Part shown: positions 1-10,836 of the stretch, one piece after another
How the letters are laid out: every line of letters starts with the position of its first letter
Position numbering within the stretch: position 1 is the first letter of the stretch
Source of the DNA: Dugong dugon
Taxonomy: Eukaryota; Chordata; Mammalia; Sirenia; Dugongidae
Direction of reading: 5' to 3'
Length of the DNA stretch: 64,000 nt
Assembly (NCBI GenBank): GCA_030035585.1
Contig: CM057473.1
Span: 5,134,501-5,198,500, forward strand
The notes under the pieces: model-generated
What the model was told of the DNA's origin: nothing
The model's input: only the letters and a program-made list of their open reading frames with translations
The model's database searches: none
Position numbers and translations under genes: made by a program

Positions 1-28
1 TTAGGTAATTTTACTCCCTATAAGATCT

Positions 29-191
29 TGGTGGTGCACCAAAAGGTCAGCAGTTCGAATCCATCAGCCACTTCCCAGGAGAAAGATGTGGCATTCTGCT
101 TCTGTAAAGATTATGGCTTTTGGAAAGCCTATGGGGCAGTTCTTCTGTCCTGTAGGGTCGCTATAAGTCGGAGTCGACTCAGCAACAGGTG
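29..191 (+). mobile_element. AfroSINE, type A (5'-truncated)
   Basis: It keeps the box-B-like GTTCGAATCC, the body gaaagatgtggcattctgc and the tail gggtcgctataagtcgg. It ends in a 23-base T-run (192-214) that abuts the next SINE. Confidence 0.8.
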
Positions 192-214
192 TTTTTTTTT
201 TTTTTTTTTTTTTT

Positions 215-415
215 AAGGTCCCTGGGGTGGTGCAGACAGTTTATGCTTGACCAGTAACCAAAGGTTTGCAGTTGGAACCCTCCCACAGGCACCGCAGAAG
301 AAAGGCCTGGCAATCTGCTTCCATAGATCACAGCCAAGAAAACCCTATGGAGCAGGTGTACTCTGTAAGACATGGGGTCACCCTGAGTCAGAATCGACTC
401 AATGGCAGTGGGTTT
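215..415 (+). mobile_element. AfroSINE, type B
   Basis: Begins tccctggggtggtgcagaca and carries the type-B body gaagaaaggcctggcaatct. The tail is cagaatcgactcaatggcag. Confidence 0.85.
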
Positions 416-1334
416 ATGCCCCTTGCCCCATGATGCCAAGTAGCCCTTCACATTTTTGTTTATTGGGTGGCTGGAATAGCAACTCCATGCATGGAGGGAT
501 CGTGGTGTTCACTGCTGTGCCTCTGGCTTCTAGCACAGCGGCCAGCACGTGGTAGGTGCTCAGTATACATTTTCTGAATGACTCGTCGACTGTGTAGGTG
601 GTGAAAAGAATCGGCCGGGGAAGTTGCCCAGCTTCTGTGTGTTTTTTCCCTTCTTTTCTGCCATTTTCACGTGCCTGTCTTAAACGTATGCAATTTGAAG
701 TGGTGTATGGAGACCTCATTGTGGACTAAGGAGAACATGCTAAACAGTTGCATAATTGATTTTTCTGTTTCCCACCAGTGGGGACAGAATTGTGTCATCA
801 GCTCACCGCGAGAGACTAGAGAAAGGCCTTCATTAAGGAGGGGCTTGAATTAACCTGGGTAGCCCCAAAAGTCTGGATCACGTTCAGTGGTTTCATGATG
901 TGAATCTCAGGGCACTCTGTACCCGATGAATGTTTCGGGTTGGATTTGCTCCCAGAAAGAAACCCATTAGTCAGCTGCCAAGTGGAAGGCGGATTTCTAT
1001 TTTGCTTTGCCTGTCTCTCCCTCACCCCACCCTCCCACTCCCCAGAAAGATAGAAAAACAGGGTCTTCAGGCTGCTATGGAATTGAAGGTAAAAACTGTT
1101 TCCTTTTGGTTTTGCTTTCTTGGGAAGAGTTCACTGGAGTTCCATCTTGTGTTTTTCCATTCTTGACTGATTCTGAAGTGGAAAAAGTCCTGATGAAATA
1201 GGACCATGCTGCTTTGAAATATACTTGCTGCTAGTAAACAGGAGCACTGGGAGGAAAGGGTGCCACATCGCCTCTGAGTTGGGCTTTTGCTTTTTTTTTT
1301 TTGGTCTCTAATGCAATTCAGAGGGCCTAATATG

Positions 1335-1551
1335 GAGGAGCCGTGGTGGCCCAGTGGTTAAGCTCTTGGCTGCTAACCGAAAGGTTGGTGGTTCGAATCC
1401 ACCAGCTGCTCCATGGGAGAAAGATATGGCAGACTGTTTCCGTAAAGATCACAACCTTGGAAACCCTATGGGGCAGTTCTACTCTGTCCTATAGGGTTGC
1501 TATGAGTTGGAATCAACTTGATGGCAATGTGTTTGGTTTCTGGGTTTTTTA
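1335..1551 (+). mobile_element. AfroSINE, type A, full length
   Basis: Starts ggagccgtggtggcccagtg, has the promoter-like GGTTCGAATCC, and ends gatggcaatgtgtttggttt. Confidence 0.9.
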
Positions 1552-1559
1552 ATATATGA

Positions 1560-1840
1560 GGGCAGTGGTGGTCCAGTGGTAGAATTCTCGCGCTCCGTGC
1601 AGGAGACCCGGGTTCCATTCCAGCCACTGCCTATCTGTCAGTGGGGGCTTGTGTGTCGCTGTAATGCCGAACAGGTTTCAGCAGAGCCTCCAGACTAGAA
1701 CAGATTAGGAAGAAAGGCCTGGTGATCTGCTTCCAAAAATCAGCCAGTGAAAACCCTGTGGATGACAACATTCCCGTCCTCTTGTGTGTAGGGTCACTAT
1801 GAGTCAGAGGCCGACCCAGGGGCAGCTAACCACAACAATG
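1560..1840 (+). mobile_element. tRNA-Gly-derived SINE with RTE-like body
   Basis: The head (gtggtccagtggtagaattc, then a GGGTTCCATTCC box B) looks like tRNA-Gly. The body cagactagaacagattagga and the tail cactatgagtcagaggccga resemble RTE 5' and 3' sequence. It inserted right after the preceding AfroSINE. Confidence 0.8.
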
Positions 1841-2031
1841 TATGTATATTTCAAACAAAAGTCACTCTTTTGGCCGACACCTCGGTATGCATTTTTAGAG
1901 TTGTCACTTTTTGGATAGGACTAGCACTTTAAATCTGTAACCACAGCATTTCCAAAGACAGCAGAGGACTCATTTTCCAGCCCCTCAAAAGCGATACTTT
2001 CCCGTGTGCCCTGTGAGTATGTACCCTCTAA

Positions 2032-2196
2032 CGCAACCAAACCAAACCCGTTCCCCTTGAGATGATTCCAACTCGTAGCGACCCTATAGGACAGAGTAGA
2101 ACTGCCCTCTAGGGTTTCCAAGGAGCGACTGGTGGATTTGAACTGCTGACCTTTTGGTTAGCAGCCGAATGCTTAACCACTGCCCAGCAGGACTCC
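2032..2196 (-). mobile_element. AfroSINE, type A, reverse
   Basis: Reads accaaacccgttccccttga at its 3' end and ccagcaggactcc at its 5' end. It lies about 240 bases before the first coding exon. Confidence 0.88.
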
Positions 2197-2439
2197 ATGT
2201 ACCCTCTGCGAAAGTCAAATTCTCTAATGGTTTTATTATGCTCTTCACATCCCAGTGGCAGTCTAAGCAGATGACATTATTTCCCACCTGCTGCTGCGCG
2301 GGAGCCCGTGTACCTGCCGGGTGCATATAGGGTGTGGTGTGTTATCAGCTGCTTGGCCCTCCCACATGCTGAAGTCAGGTATGCTGTCTGTCCTTATTAG
2401 TGAATCAATTAATTCCTTCCTTTTTTTTCTTTGCGACAG

Positions 2440-3410
2440 ACCATAAAACCATGGGAAACGCAGAAAGTCAAAATGTCGCGCATGAGTTTTATGGAGAAAA
2501 GCACGCCAGCCTGGGGCGCAAGCACACGTCGCGTTCCCTGCGTCTCTCGCACAAGACGCGGCGCACGCGGCACGCCTCCTCCGGGAAGGTGATCCACCGC
2601 CACTCCGAAGTCAGCACCCGGTCCAGCAGCACCCCTAGCATCCCGCAGTCCCTGGCCGAAAACGGCCTGGAGCCGTTCTCCCAAGAGGGCGCCCTGGAGG
2701 ACTTTGGGGGTCCGATTTGGGTGGACCGTGTGGATATGGGCTTGAGACCCGTCTCGTACACCGACTCCTCCATCACTCCCAGCGTTGACAGCAGCATCGT
2801 CCTCACAGCAGCCTCTGTGCAGAGCGTGCCAGACTCGGAGGAGAGCCGGCTGTACGGGGATGACGCTACATACTTGGCTGAGGCTGGCAGGAGGCAGCAT
2901 CCCTATACATCCAACGGGCCCACTTTCGTGGAGACCGCGAATTTTAAGAAGAAACGCTCCAAATCTGCAGACATCTGGCGGGAGGACAGCCTGGAATTCT
3001 CACTCTCCGATCTGAGCCAAGAACATTTAACAAGCAACGAAGAAATCTTGGGTTCCGCCGAAGAGAAGGAGTGTGAGGAGGCTCCGGGGATGGAAGCTCG
3101 CGTGAGCCCACGGCAGCGCAGCACCTGCCAGCGTGCCAACTCCCTGGGTGACCTGTATGCTCCGAAAAACTCCGGGGTGACGGCGAATGGGGGGCCGAGG
3201 AGCCAGCTTGCAGGCTATTGTCGGAATTTGGTGTCTGATATCCCAGATCTTGAAAACCATAAGATGCCACCAGCTGCTGAAGAGACCGCTCCGTACAGTA
3301 ATTATAACACACTTCCCTGTAGGAAATCGCACTGCCTTTCTGAAGGTGCCACCAACCCACAAATTAGCCATAGCAACAGCATGCACGGCAGAAGAGCAAA
3401 AACAGCTCAG
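2440..3410 (+). CDS. TIAM1: TIAM1 first coding exon (codons 1-320)
   Basis: TIAM1 is a guanine-nucleotide exchange factor that activates Rac1 at membranes and cell junctions. The acceptor (polypyrimidine tract, gcgacag) ends at 2439, and 11 bases of 5' UTR precede the ATG at 2451, which has a strong Kozak context (A at -3, G at +4). The product begins MGNAES, an N-myristoylation signal at Gly2. It continues with a basic stretch (SRSLRLSHKTRRTRHASS) and a long Ser/Thr/Glu-rich, disordered PEST-like region. Landmarks seen are IWVDRVDMGLRPVSYTDS, SKSADIWREDSLEFSLSDL and CRKSHCLSEGATNP. The exon ends in phase 0 at Gln320 before gtaaagtga; reading on gives Val-Lys-stop. By recall the protein is one residue shorter than human up to here (one Ala fewer in the PPAA run). 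CpG is high across the first 200 coding bases. Identification rests on collinear similarity over the whole exon. Confidence 0.97.
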
Positions 3411-4589
3411 GTAAAGTGATGGGAATTGCTTTCAGGATTTTGGAGACGGTGCCTGGCTCTCAGTGCATGACTGTGCTCTTGTAAGACTCCTGTCTTTGGA
3501 TGGGTCTTTAACCTGTTTGCCTGGCGGCAGCTGCAGTAGGTGCCGCTTCTGTGAGGGTTTGGCTCTCTTCAGGGTCCCCCTCTCAGAGTGCTGTGGTTAA
3601 GGGGTGGGGATTAAGGAAGGGTGGCGGGATGATAGGAGTGGGAATCAGGCTGGTAAGTTCAGATCAGGAAACTGCCTGTAACTCAGTTCTTGAACAGCAT
3701 CTCGCTCACTCGATGCTTCCTTCAGAGTGGCCCTTTCAGTGGGCAAACGGGCAGGTGGGCTGTGGGCACTGGGAATTTATTCCTTCAGCACAGCAGGTGG
3801 GAAGAGGTTAGTCGGAAGCTCTTTTGAGGAGGCATTTTTGACTCAGGGTGGGTGTGGGTCATTTGTCCGCTTCTCTGGGCGGTTGGCTGCCTTTCTGCCT
3901 TACCAGGAGCCATTTCAATTTCCTGCTTCTTGCGCGGCTGGCCAGCCTCGTCTCAAGTGGGAGGTGTAGCGGAAGAAATAACCTGGGTGGGTTCCAGTTC
4001 CCCCTCTGCAGCCAACGGGTGCTTTGACCTTGTGCAAACCCTGCCTTAGAGTTGTCCTCTGAAAAGCGGAGCTAAGGATGCTCAGCCTGCCCGTTTGGGG
4101 GTCTAGTGCCTGAGAGAGTGGGTGTGCAAACATTTAAAAAAGATTTCTTTAATGAAGTGTCTTACCCACGAAAGGAGGACCCATTCCCTTAATTGGCAGT
4201 TAATAACAATGAATAGGTAATGAAGCGTCCATCAATGCTGCGTGCCTCAGTCATTGTCTGGGTCTTCCTTTCTTGTAGAAAGGAGCCTTGGCTTGTGCTG
4301 AGGGTGGGGAGGTGGTTCACTTGAGGGTGCTTCTAGTTAGAACCCAGATTGGGCCTGAATGGCGAATCAGTCACCTGGGAGACCAGCAGACAGCAGGTGC
4401 ACCCTGACCTTTCCATTAGGCCCTGGTGCTGTACCCTCTGACCTTGCTTCCCTGCAGGTTAGATGATGGGGGTCTAAATATAACGGCCAGGTGGCAGAGC
4501 AGTTGGTGCTGGGGGTGTGGGGGGAGCAAAGACGATTGTCACTAGACGCCAGGCCTGCCTGAGGGCAGCTTTTGCTGACGGTGCCAGAG

Positions 4590-4770
4590 CTAGGCAGTCC
4601 TGAGTTGAATCCCGCCTTCACTCTTCTTACCTTATAACTTTGGGCAAGTTACTTAAGTCTCTCTAAGCCTTCATTTCTTCATCTGTGAAATGGGAATAAT
4701 AGGTTCTTTGCAAGCATGGAATGGGATAACTTACGTAAAGGGCAGTGTCTGTTATATAGGAAGCGGTCAG
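4590..4770 (+). mobile_element. MIR SINE relic
   Basis: Contains actttgggcaagttacttaa and cttcatctgtgaaatgggaa, diagnostic of the MIR core. Confidence 0.7.
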
Positions 4771-5639
4771 GAAGGGGTAATTTGGTAGTTGTAATTTTCA
4801 CTGTTTTAGTAGATGAAAAGGGGAAGACCCAGGGGAGCCAGCTGTTGGTACCAGTGTCTTGTGTCGTAGAAACAAAGATGGTCAGAAGGCGGAATCTGCG
4901 GTTTGGGGAGGTGGGTGCGAAGCTCGCATCCGACGCACTGACTGGGTTTTTATCGTCCCGTTTCTGAAGCAAGGTTGTGTAACGGGACGGTCCCCTGCCC
5001 TTCTGCCTAGCCTCTTAGGTTTACCCCTGCGCTGGCCGTTTCTCAGGTTGGCGAGCCAGGTGGGTTAGGTAGCCTCTGAAATGGTCACCTGAAAGGCACC
5101 CATGGCTGTGTCTTGAAGGCACTGGCAGATGGGCGTTGCAGGCTGGATGCAAAAAGATGGTCTGCTGGCCTTTGGCAGGTGGCAAAAGGTTTGTTGACTT
5201 GGTTGAGTCACCCACGCGCCACTTTCCCTTCTGCCTGGAATACCGATCAATGAGTGCATATTCTAAGGAAGGTTTGGGAGAGGTGCCTGGCAGTATTCTG
5301 CTTCTCTGTCTCCATGTGCCGCACACTGGGGTCGGCCTGACGTCTGCTTCCCCTCACACCCCATGGATGGGGGCAGAGCCCTTGAACTCACAGCCCCCAC
5401 CGGGAGTGTGGCAAAGTGGTTCTCCCTTTGTGGGTCCTGCCACAGACAATTCTCACGTGTGATCGTTACACAGAACTTCCATCCTTTGGCCAGCTGCCTG
5501 CTTAGCATTGTTAGTACATGGAAGTGAGGTCATCTACACGAGGCGTCTCCTGAATCCACTTCTTTTCTGATTAATGAAACGCGAAGCGCGCTGTAGACTA
5601 GGAATCCCACGAAGTGCATCTGCACCCTGGCTCGGCTGG

Positions 5640-5740
5640 TAGGACTTGGTGACCTTGGATAAGTCACTCAGTCTTGCTGTCCCTGGGAATGATGCCAGCC
5701 CCTACCTGGGTCATTAGGAGAACCAAGTGGGATCACATGT
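5640..5740 (+). mobile_element. MIR SINE relic (weak)
   Basis: gaccttggataagtcactca matches the MIR core; the rest is diverged. Confidence 0.5.
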
Positions 5741-5750
5741 GTGGAAGCGG

Positions 5751-6390
5751 TTTTTTTTTTTTTTTTTTTTTAAGAAAGAGGAAAATAATTTTATTTATTT
5801 TTGTGGTACACTTTTTTTCTGTTTGTTTATTGTGCTTTAAGTCAAAGTTTACAGAGCAAATTAGTTTCCCATTTGATAGTTTATACAAAAAATGCTTCAT
5901 GACATTGGTTTCATTCCCCGCAATGTGTCAGTACTCTCCCTGTATCCGCCCTGGGTTCCCCATTTCCTTTTGTCCTAATTGTCTTCCCCTTCCTGCCTTT
6001 CTTGTCTTTGGTTTTGGGCAGATATTGCCCTTTTCATCTCCTATAATTAATCGTTTTAAGGAGTCCATTCCTCCCAGCTGTTACTGTTTATCTTATGGGC
6101 CTGTCTGTTGTTTGGCTGGGAGGTGGTCTCTGGGAATGGCTTCAGTTCCAGGCCAGAAGGGAGTCTGAGGGCCATAGTCTCAGGAGTTCCTCAGTCTCTG
6201 TCAGACCAGTAAGTCTGGTCTTTTTTGTGAATTTAATTTTTTGTTCTGCAGTTTTTCTCCTGCTCTGTCTGGGACCTTCTGTTGTGATGCCAGTCAGAGT
6301 GGTCAGTAGTGGTAGCTGGGCACCATCTAGTTCTTCTGGTCTCGGGGTCATGTAGGCTGTGGTTCATGTGGTCCATTAGTCCTTTGTGGA
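5751..6390 (-). mobile_element. LINE-like repeat, copy 1 (afrotherian type)
   Basis: A 21-base T-run at the left marks a reverse-strand poly(A) tail, followed by tttattgtgctttaagtcaa and acagagcaaattagtttccc. It shares ggtagctgggcaccatctag with a second copy at 17.8 kb, and both end at ttagtcctttg. I see no intact ORF. The family name is uncertain (L1- or RTE-related 3' region). Confidence 0.6.
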
Positions 6391-6957
6391 AGCATTTGGT
6401 GGAGTCTCTTTCACACTGACTTGATAGTTGAGCGAGGATCTTGAACGACTTGAAACAAGCCCCAGAACTACGCACAGCACTCTCTGTCCACCCACGCTTC
6501 TTGCCTTGGTTTGGCATGTTCATCCAGCGTGTCTCCTGAGAGCCCGTTCTGTCCCAAACGGTGTATTTTAAGAGGCAGTGGGTGTGGAAACTTCCTCGAA
6601 AAGAATTCTTTTTTTTTTGGTGGAAGTTTTTGACCCAGGGGACCTCTGCAGCGAGCTTGGACCATAGCTGTTGGAGTCTCCTCATCTGCCCTGGTGACGT
6701 AGTTGCATCTCTACGTGTCCTGTCAGCAGTTTTACTTGCCAGAAAAAGAGTTTCTGGCAGACATTTGGCCTGAGAGCATGGCCTCTACGACTGGAAGAAA
6801 ACCTCTTTTATTTGAAATAATGTGAATGCTTTGAATAATGTGAATGATCAGAAAAGGTTTTGACTGTTCTTCCTGTTTTTGCATTTGTTCAGTAGTTGGG
6901 CGTGTTTCTGAAACCTGATGGTACTGGAGTTCATATTTTGTCTTTTGCACTCAGTTA

Positions 6958-7135
6958 CTAATCAAAACATTGGCAGTTCAAACCACCCAGTGGCGCTGCG
7001 GAAGAAAGGCCTGGTGATCTGTTTCCGTAAGGGTCACAGCCAAGAAAACCCTATGGAACAGTTCTACTCTGTAACACATGGGTCTCCATGAGTCAGAATT
7101 ATCTTGACGGCAGTAGATTTGGTTGTTTCGGTTTA
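6958..7135 (+). mobile_element. AfroSINE, type B, 5'-truncated
   Basis: Starts inside the tRNA-like part (ttggcagttcaaaccaccca) and keeps the type-B body and tail. Confidence 0.8.
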
Positions 7136-7282
7136 TTAGGTGCCACGGTGTCTGGTACATGGTAAGTGCACTGAGATGACTTAATTTGTATATTTGAGCA
7201 TGTGTGTGTGCTTATGGGCCACACATAAAAGTTTGCATTGCAAGTCAGTCTGCTGTGCATTTGTTTAGGGCTTCACTCACAC

Positions 7283-7450
7283 TGGAACCCTGGCGGCACA
7301 GTAATTAAGAGCTTGGCTGTTGACCAGAAGGTTGGCAGTTCGAATCTACCAGTTGCTCCTTGGAAACCCTATGGGGCAGTTCTACTCTGTCCTGTAGGGT
7401 TGCTATGAGGCAGAACTGACTCGACGGCAATGGGTTTTGGTTTCCTGGTT
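7283..7450 (+). mobile_element. AfroSINE, type A, short body
   Basis: Runs from ggaaccctggcggcacagta to the tail acggcaatgggttttggttt. It lacks the agaaagatgtggca segment present in longer type-A copies. Confidence 0.88.
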
Positions 7451-7458
7451 TACTCATA

Positions 7459-7629
7459 CAGGAGCCCTGGTGGAGCAGTGGTTAAGAGCTCAGGCTGCTA
7501 ACCAAAAGTTCGGCAGTTTGAATCTACCAGTTGCTCCTTGGAAACCGTATGGGGCAGTTCTACTCTGTCCTGTAGGGTCACTATCAGTTGGAATTGACTC
7601 AACGGCAGCGGCTTGGTTTGGTGTTTTGG
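7459..7629 (+). mobile_element. AfroSINE, type A, with target-site duplication
   Basis: Flanked by the 9-base direct repeat TTACTCATA at 7450-7458 and 7630-7638. It is therefore an insertion directly behind the tail of the previous SINE. Confidence 0.92.
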
Positions 7630-7849
7630 TTACTCATATTGCTTGAAGCAGAGTTTGCTTCTATTGATTTCTGATGAAATGCGTAATAAGTTGCCACTTG
7701 GATCTAATTGATAGCTAGCTAGTTTCTTTGCCTGAGCTTTATGCTCTTGGGATTCCTAAGATCAACTGATAGGAGGGGGCAGCCTGGCAGTTCTGAATTC
7801 CAGCAGATCTGAGTTTGCGAGTTCTAGCTCTGTTACTGGAGTTGTTGGG

Positions 7850-8047
7850 TGATGCCAACGGTTAATGTACTTGGCTGAAAGTTTGGAGGTTTGAGTTCAC
7901 CCAGAGGCACCTCTGAAGAAAGACTTGGTGATCTACTTCCGAAAACTGAGCCATTGAAAACCCTGTGGAGCATAGTTCTACTCTAACACACATGGGGTCA
8001 GCATGATTCAGAATTGATTCGACAGCAGCTGGTGGTTGGTTGGTTGG
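7850..8047 (+). mobile_element. AfroSINE, type B
   Basis: Body gaagaaagacttggtgatct and tail gattcgacagcagctggtgg, ending in GGTT repeats. Confidence 0.82.
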
Positions 8048-8049
8048 TA

Positions 8050-8560
8050 GCTGTGGTCATTAAGGTTGTGTGTCAACTTGGCTGGGCCATGATTCTCAGT
8101 GTTTTGGCAGTTATGATGTACTTTGGCAGTCGTACAATGATGTGATCACTTCCATGATGGGATCTGATGTAATGTGATCACCTCCATGTTGGGATCTGCT
8201 GTGAGCAGCCAGTCAGTTGAAAGAGAGTTTCCTTGGGGGTGTGGCCTGCATCCAATAGAGGTGGACTTTCTAGCAAGGCTTGTGGACGTTGGCTCACTCT
8301 GGATCCTGCATCTGGCTCCTGTTTCTCTGACCTCTGGTTCTTGAGACTTGAGCTAGCAGCTTAGCTACTGTCTTGCCTGGCAATCTTCGGATTTGTCAGT
8401 CTCCGCTGCCTGTGAGCCAGGAGAAACCTTCAGCCTGACCCACGGACTTGGTACTTTCCAGCCTCTACAACCACATGAGCCATTTCCCTGATATAAACCT
8501 ATATGTATATATTTATATGCTTTATTGGTTTTGCTTTTTTAGAGAACCCAGCCTAAGGCA
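8050..8560. mobile_element. Unclassified dispersed repeat
   Basis: aaggttgtgtgtcaacttgg and ctgggccatgattctcagtg recur at 9686-9740, so this is a repeat family. The other end reads agagaacccagcctaaggca. I do not know its class. Confidence 0.5.
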
Positions 8561-8710
8561 GTAGCTCTGTTATCTGCCTGTTGGTTGTTGAACCTAGATG
8601 AATCTCTGTGCCCGCATCAAGTGAGGCTGATGTAAGGATCACGTTAGGGAGTAAAGGTGAGGCTCCCAGCACAGTATCTGGCACATTAGGAGATGCTCAG
8701 TAAATCATGG
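8560..8710 (+). mobile_element. MIR SINE relic
   Basis: The 3' part ctggcacattaggagatgct followed by cagtaaatcatgg is typical of MIR. Confidence 0.5.
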
Positions 8711-9515
8711 TTATTGGTCATGATGGTGAGATTTGGCTTAAGGTTCTGGAGTTTAGCACCCCTGTGTCCCTGAGACGTTCCGTGGGTGAGTTGAAGGTAG
8801 AGAACTCTGCCGTGTGGTGGTGCACCCATCTACTCTGCCATTTGATGGAACACCCATCTTTTCAGCCAAGTTCTGTGTTTCATTTGGCTTGGAGCCTTTG
8901 GGTATAACTTGTGAGGAGAGCTTCATTCACGCATTTAGGAGATGAAAGAATGTGGAACGGTTGTACTGAATACGTCCCAAGGAGCTGCAGTTTCAGGAAT
9001 GCAGCAACTGGACCCCCTCTCCAAACCCCTAGTAGGGTGTGGCACTCCTCATTAGCTTTGTGTGTTTGCCTGACCGGTTTCCCACCTCCAGCATATCCAG
9101 AAATTCTACACACTGTTGCATGAAGTGGAAATGAGATAAAGCGGAGGTCTTAACCAGAGCTTCTTGTTGGCCACTGCCTGGGCTTCATTTCAGTGTGATT
9201 TAGAGTCATCAAGTCTTTGGAAGTGCAAGACCCTCGCAGATCTTCTCTCTGTCCATCCTTGTTGCTCTTCCAAGGAAAGGAGCAGATTAATGAGATGAGG
9301 TGATAGGGTCTTAGAAATGGATTGCAGTTCAGGTCTTCTGACTCATTGACTAGGATCCTTCCTTCCGAGAGCACATCCTCACACCACGCTACTTCCTCAC
9401 GCTTGAACTGATTTCAGCTCAAGTATCCTTACATTTCAAGATCAAAACCCTCAAAATGGTCCAGAAGCAAAAAGGACTTGTTGGCTGAAAGAATATAATA
9501 ACTGCCCACCACAGC

Positions 9516-9563
9516 CACTCCTCACTTAGCCATGATCTTGTTATCCGACATTTTGCATTTATG

Positions 9564-9594
<31 letters not shown>

Positions 9595-9863
9595 AACCTA
9601 CTATCTGACTGTTTTGTGCATTAGCAACGTACGCCTGGCAGTAACGAACACTGAAGCAAGGCGAGAGTAATGCTGGCTGTAATGGTTAAGGTTATGTGTC
9701 AGCTTGACTGGGCCATGATTCTCAGTGGTTTGGCAGTTATGTGATGATGTACTCATCCTCCATTTTGTGATCTGATGGTGGTCATCCTCCATTTTTGCAT
9801 AAAGCTGATTTTTGCATAACAACCTGGTTTTTGGAACCTAACCATGTCGATAAGTGAGGAGTG
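9516..9863. mobile_element. Short DNA transposon with terminal inverted repeats, internally interrupted
   Basis: CACTCCTCACTTA at 9516-9528 is the exact inverse of 9851-9863, and partial inverted similarity continues inward (ttgcatttatg versus caaaaatcag... region). The inside holds an A-run (9569-9596) and a piece of the unclassified repeat at 9678-9800. No transposase is present; it looks like a MITE. Confidence 0.65.
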
Positions 9864-10004
9864 GGTGTACTCTAATCCAAAACAGTGGTTGCTGAGAGAG
9901 AGAAACAAGATAACTCTACAAGGGTGCATTTCTGATACTTTCTGTCTTCGATACTGCGGTGCAGTGAATTACTTAATATGACCCTTCTATCCATAGTCTT
10001 TGTG

Positions 10005-10821
10005 ACTCCCACACAATGATTGAGTGGGGCTATGCAGATAAGGTGCTTGTGGCCCACCAAGGGGATTGGACAGCTTGCTGCTAATGCATATAAGGTGCAT
10101 GGAACCCCTGTGGGGATGGGGCCATGCAAATAAGGTGTATGGAACCCTAATGGGAGATTGGTCAGTTTTGCCATCCCTCTAGGTTTAAAATGAGCCATCC
10201 CAGGGGCAGAAAGGGGGGAACCTCACTACCAGCAGGAAATGAGCCAAGAGTAGAGCATGTCCTTTGGACCTGGGGTGAGTCCTATGCTGAGAACTTCTAG
10301 ACCCAGGAGACAAGAGACCTGTAACACCAGAGATGGCACAAGATGGTGAGAAGCAGTGGCAGAGAAATGGCAGCCTCAGAACCAGGAGACCAGCAAAAGG
10401 TGGTGCAGTGGGCTTCCCGGCCCATGGAGCCAAGTGGCTACAGGAGGTGTGCCGACCCACGGAAACCCATGGAGCGAGAGAGCTGAGCGCCTTTGGGCTT
10501 AGGTTTACTGGCAGAGTGGGGTGCCTCCAGGCACTTCTTGGTGGAGCTAAAGAGGTTTGTAACACTTGCCCTAGCTGGGCAGAGGCCAGGCCGAGAGGGT
10601 GAGAGGCCGAGGGCCGGAGTGAGGCCTGCCTGCGGGCACAGCTGAGAAGAGGCTGTCTTGTTTGAAAAACTGTATCCTGAGTTGTTCCTGATCCTGAACT
10701 GTAATCTGTTACTTCCATGATAAACCCCATAATCATGAGTATTGTCTGTGAGTTCTGTGTGGCCATTGCTATGAATTATGGAACCCAGTAGAGAGGGAGA
10801 GAGTGCCGTGGGAGGGACGGC
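10005..10821 (+). mobile_element. Endogenous retrovirus LTR, ERVL-like (old genomic copy)
   Basis: The right end, tgagttctgtgtggccattg then aattatggaaccc and cgtgggagggacggc, resembles the 3' end of ERVL-class LTRs. A polyadenylation-like gataaa lies at about 10720. The element is followed at once by a tRNA-Leu-type primer-binding site. The left edge is uncertain and no viral gene follows, so it is a non-coding relic. Confidence 0.55.
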
Positions 10822-10836
10822 TGGTGTCAGAAGTGG
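10822..10836 (+). other. Retroviral primer-binding site matching tRNA-Leu
   Basis: TGGTGTCAGAAGTGG is complementary to the 3' end of tRNA-Leu, the primer that gives ERV-L its name. It sits at the expected place just after the LTR. Confidence 0.65.

Larger units (their letters stand above)
1..2439 (+). other. TIAM1: End of a 5'-UTR intron of TIAM1
   Basis: This non-coding sequence ends in the acceptor before the first coding exon. It holds five SINEs (listed separately). Between 420 and 1330 I see no recognisable repeat or gene, only a T-run at 1291-1301. No stretch reads as an additional exon. Confidence 0.7.

Noticed and set aside
1560..1635. Possible tRNA-Gly gene
   Set aside because: Head resembles tRNA-Gly but is followed by a SINE body and tail, and the same unit recurs at four other places; it is a SINE.
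2409..2900. 163-codon antisense frame opposite TIAM1 exon one
   Set aside because: Shadow of the GC-rich coding exon; the plus strand matches TIAM1 fully and the antisense has no splice or family support.
5674..6168. 164-codon plus-strand frame after a T-run
   Set aside because: Falls in the reverse-strand LINE-like repeat; the peptide is hydrophobic noise from T-rich sequence.
7283..8047. CRISPR-like array from spaced similar repeats
   Set aside because: The repeats are full SINEs of about 170-200 bases with target-site duplication in a mammalian genome, not short direct repeats with spacers.
10185..10766. 193-codon minus-strand open frame
   Set aside because: It lies inside the ERVL-like LTR, which is non-coding, and shows no retroviral protein similarity.
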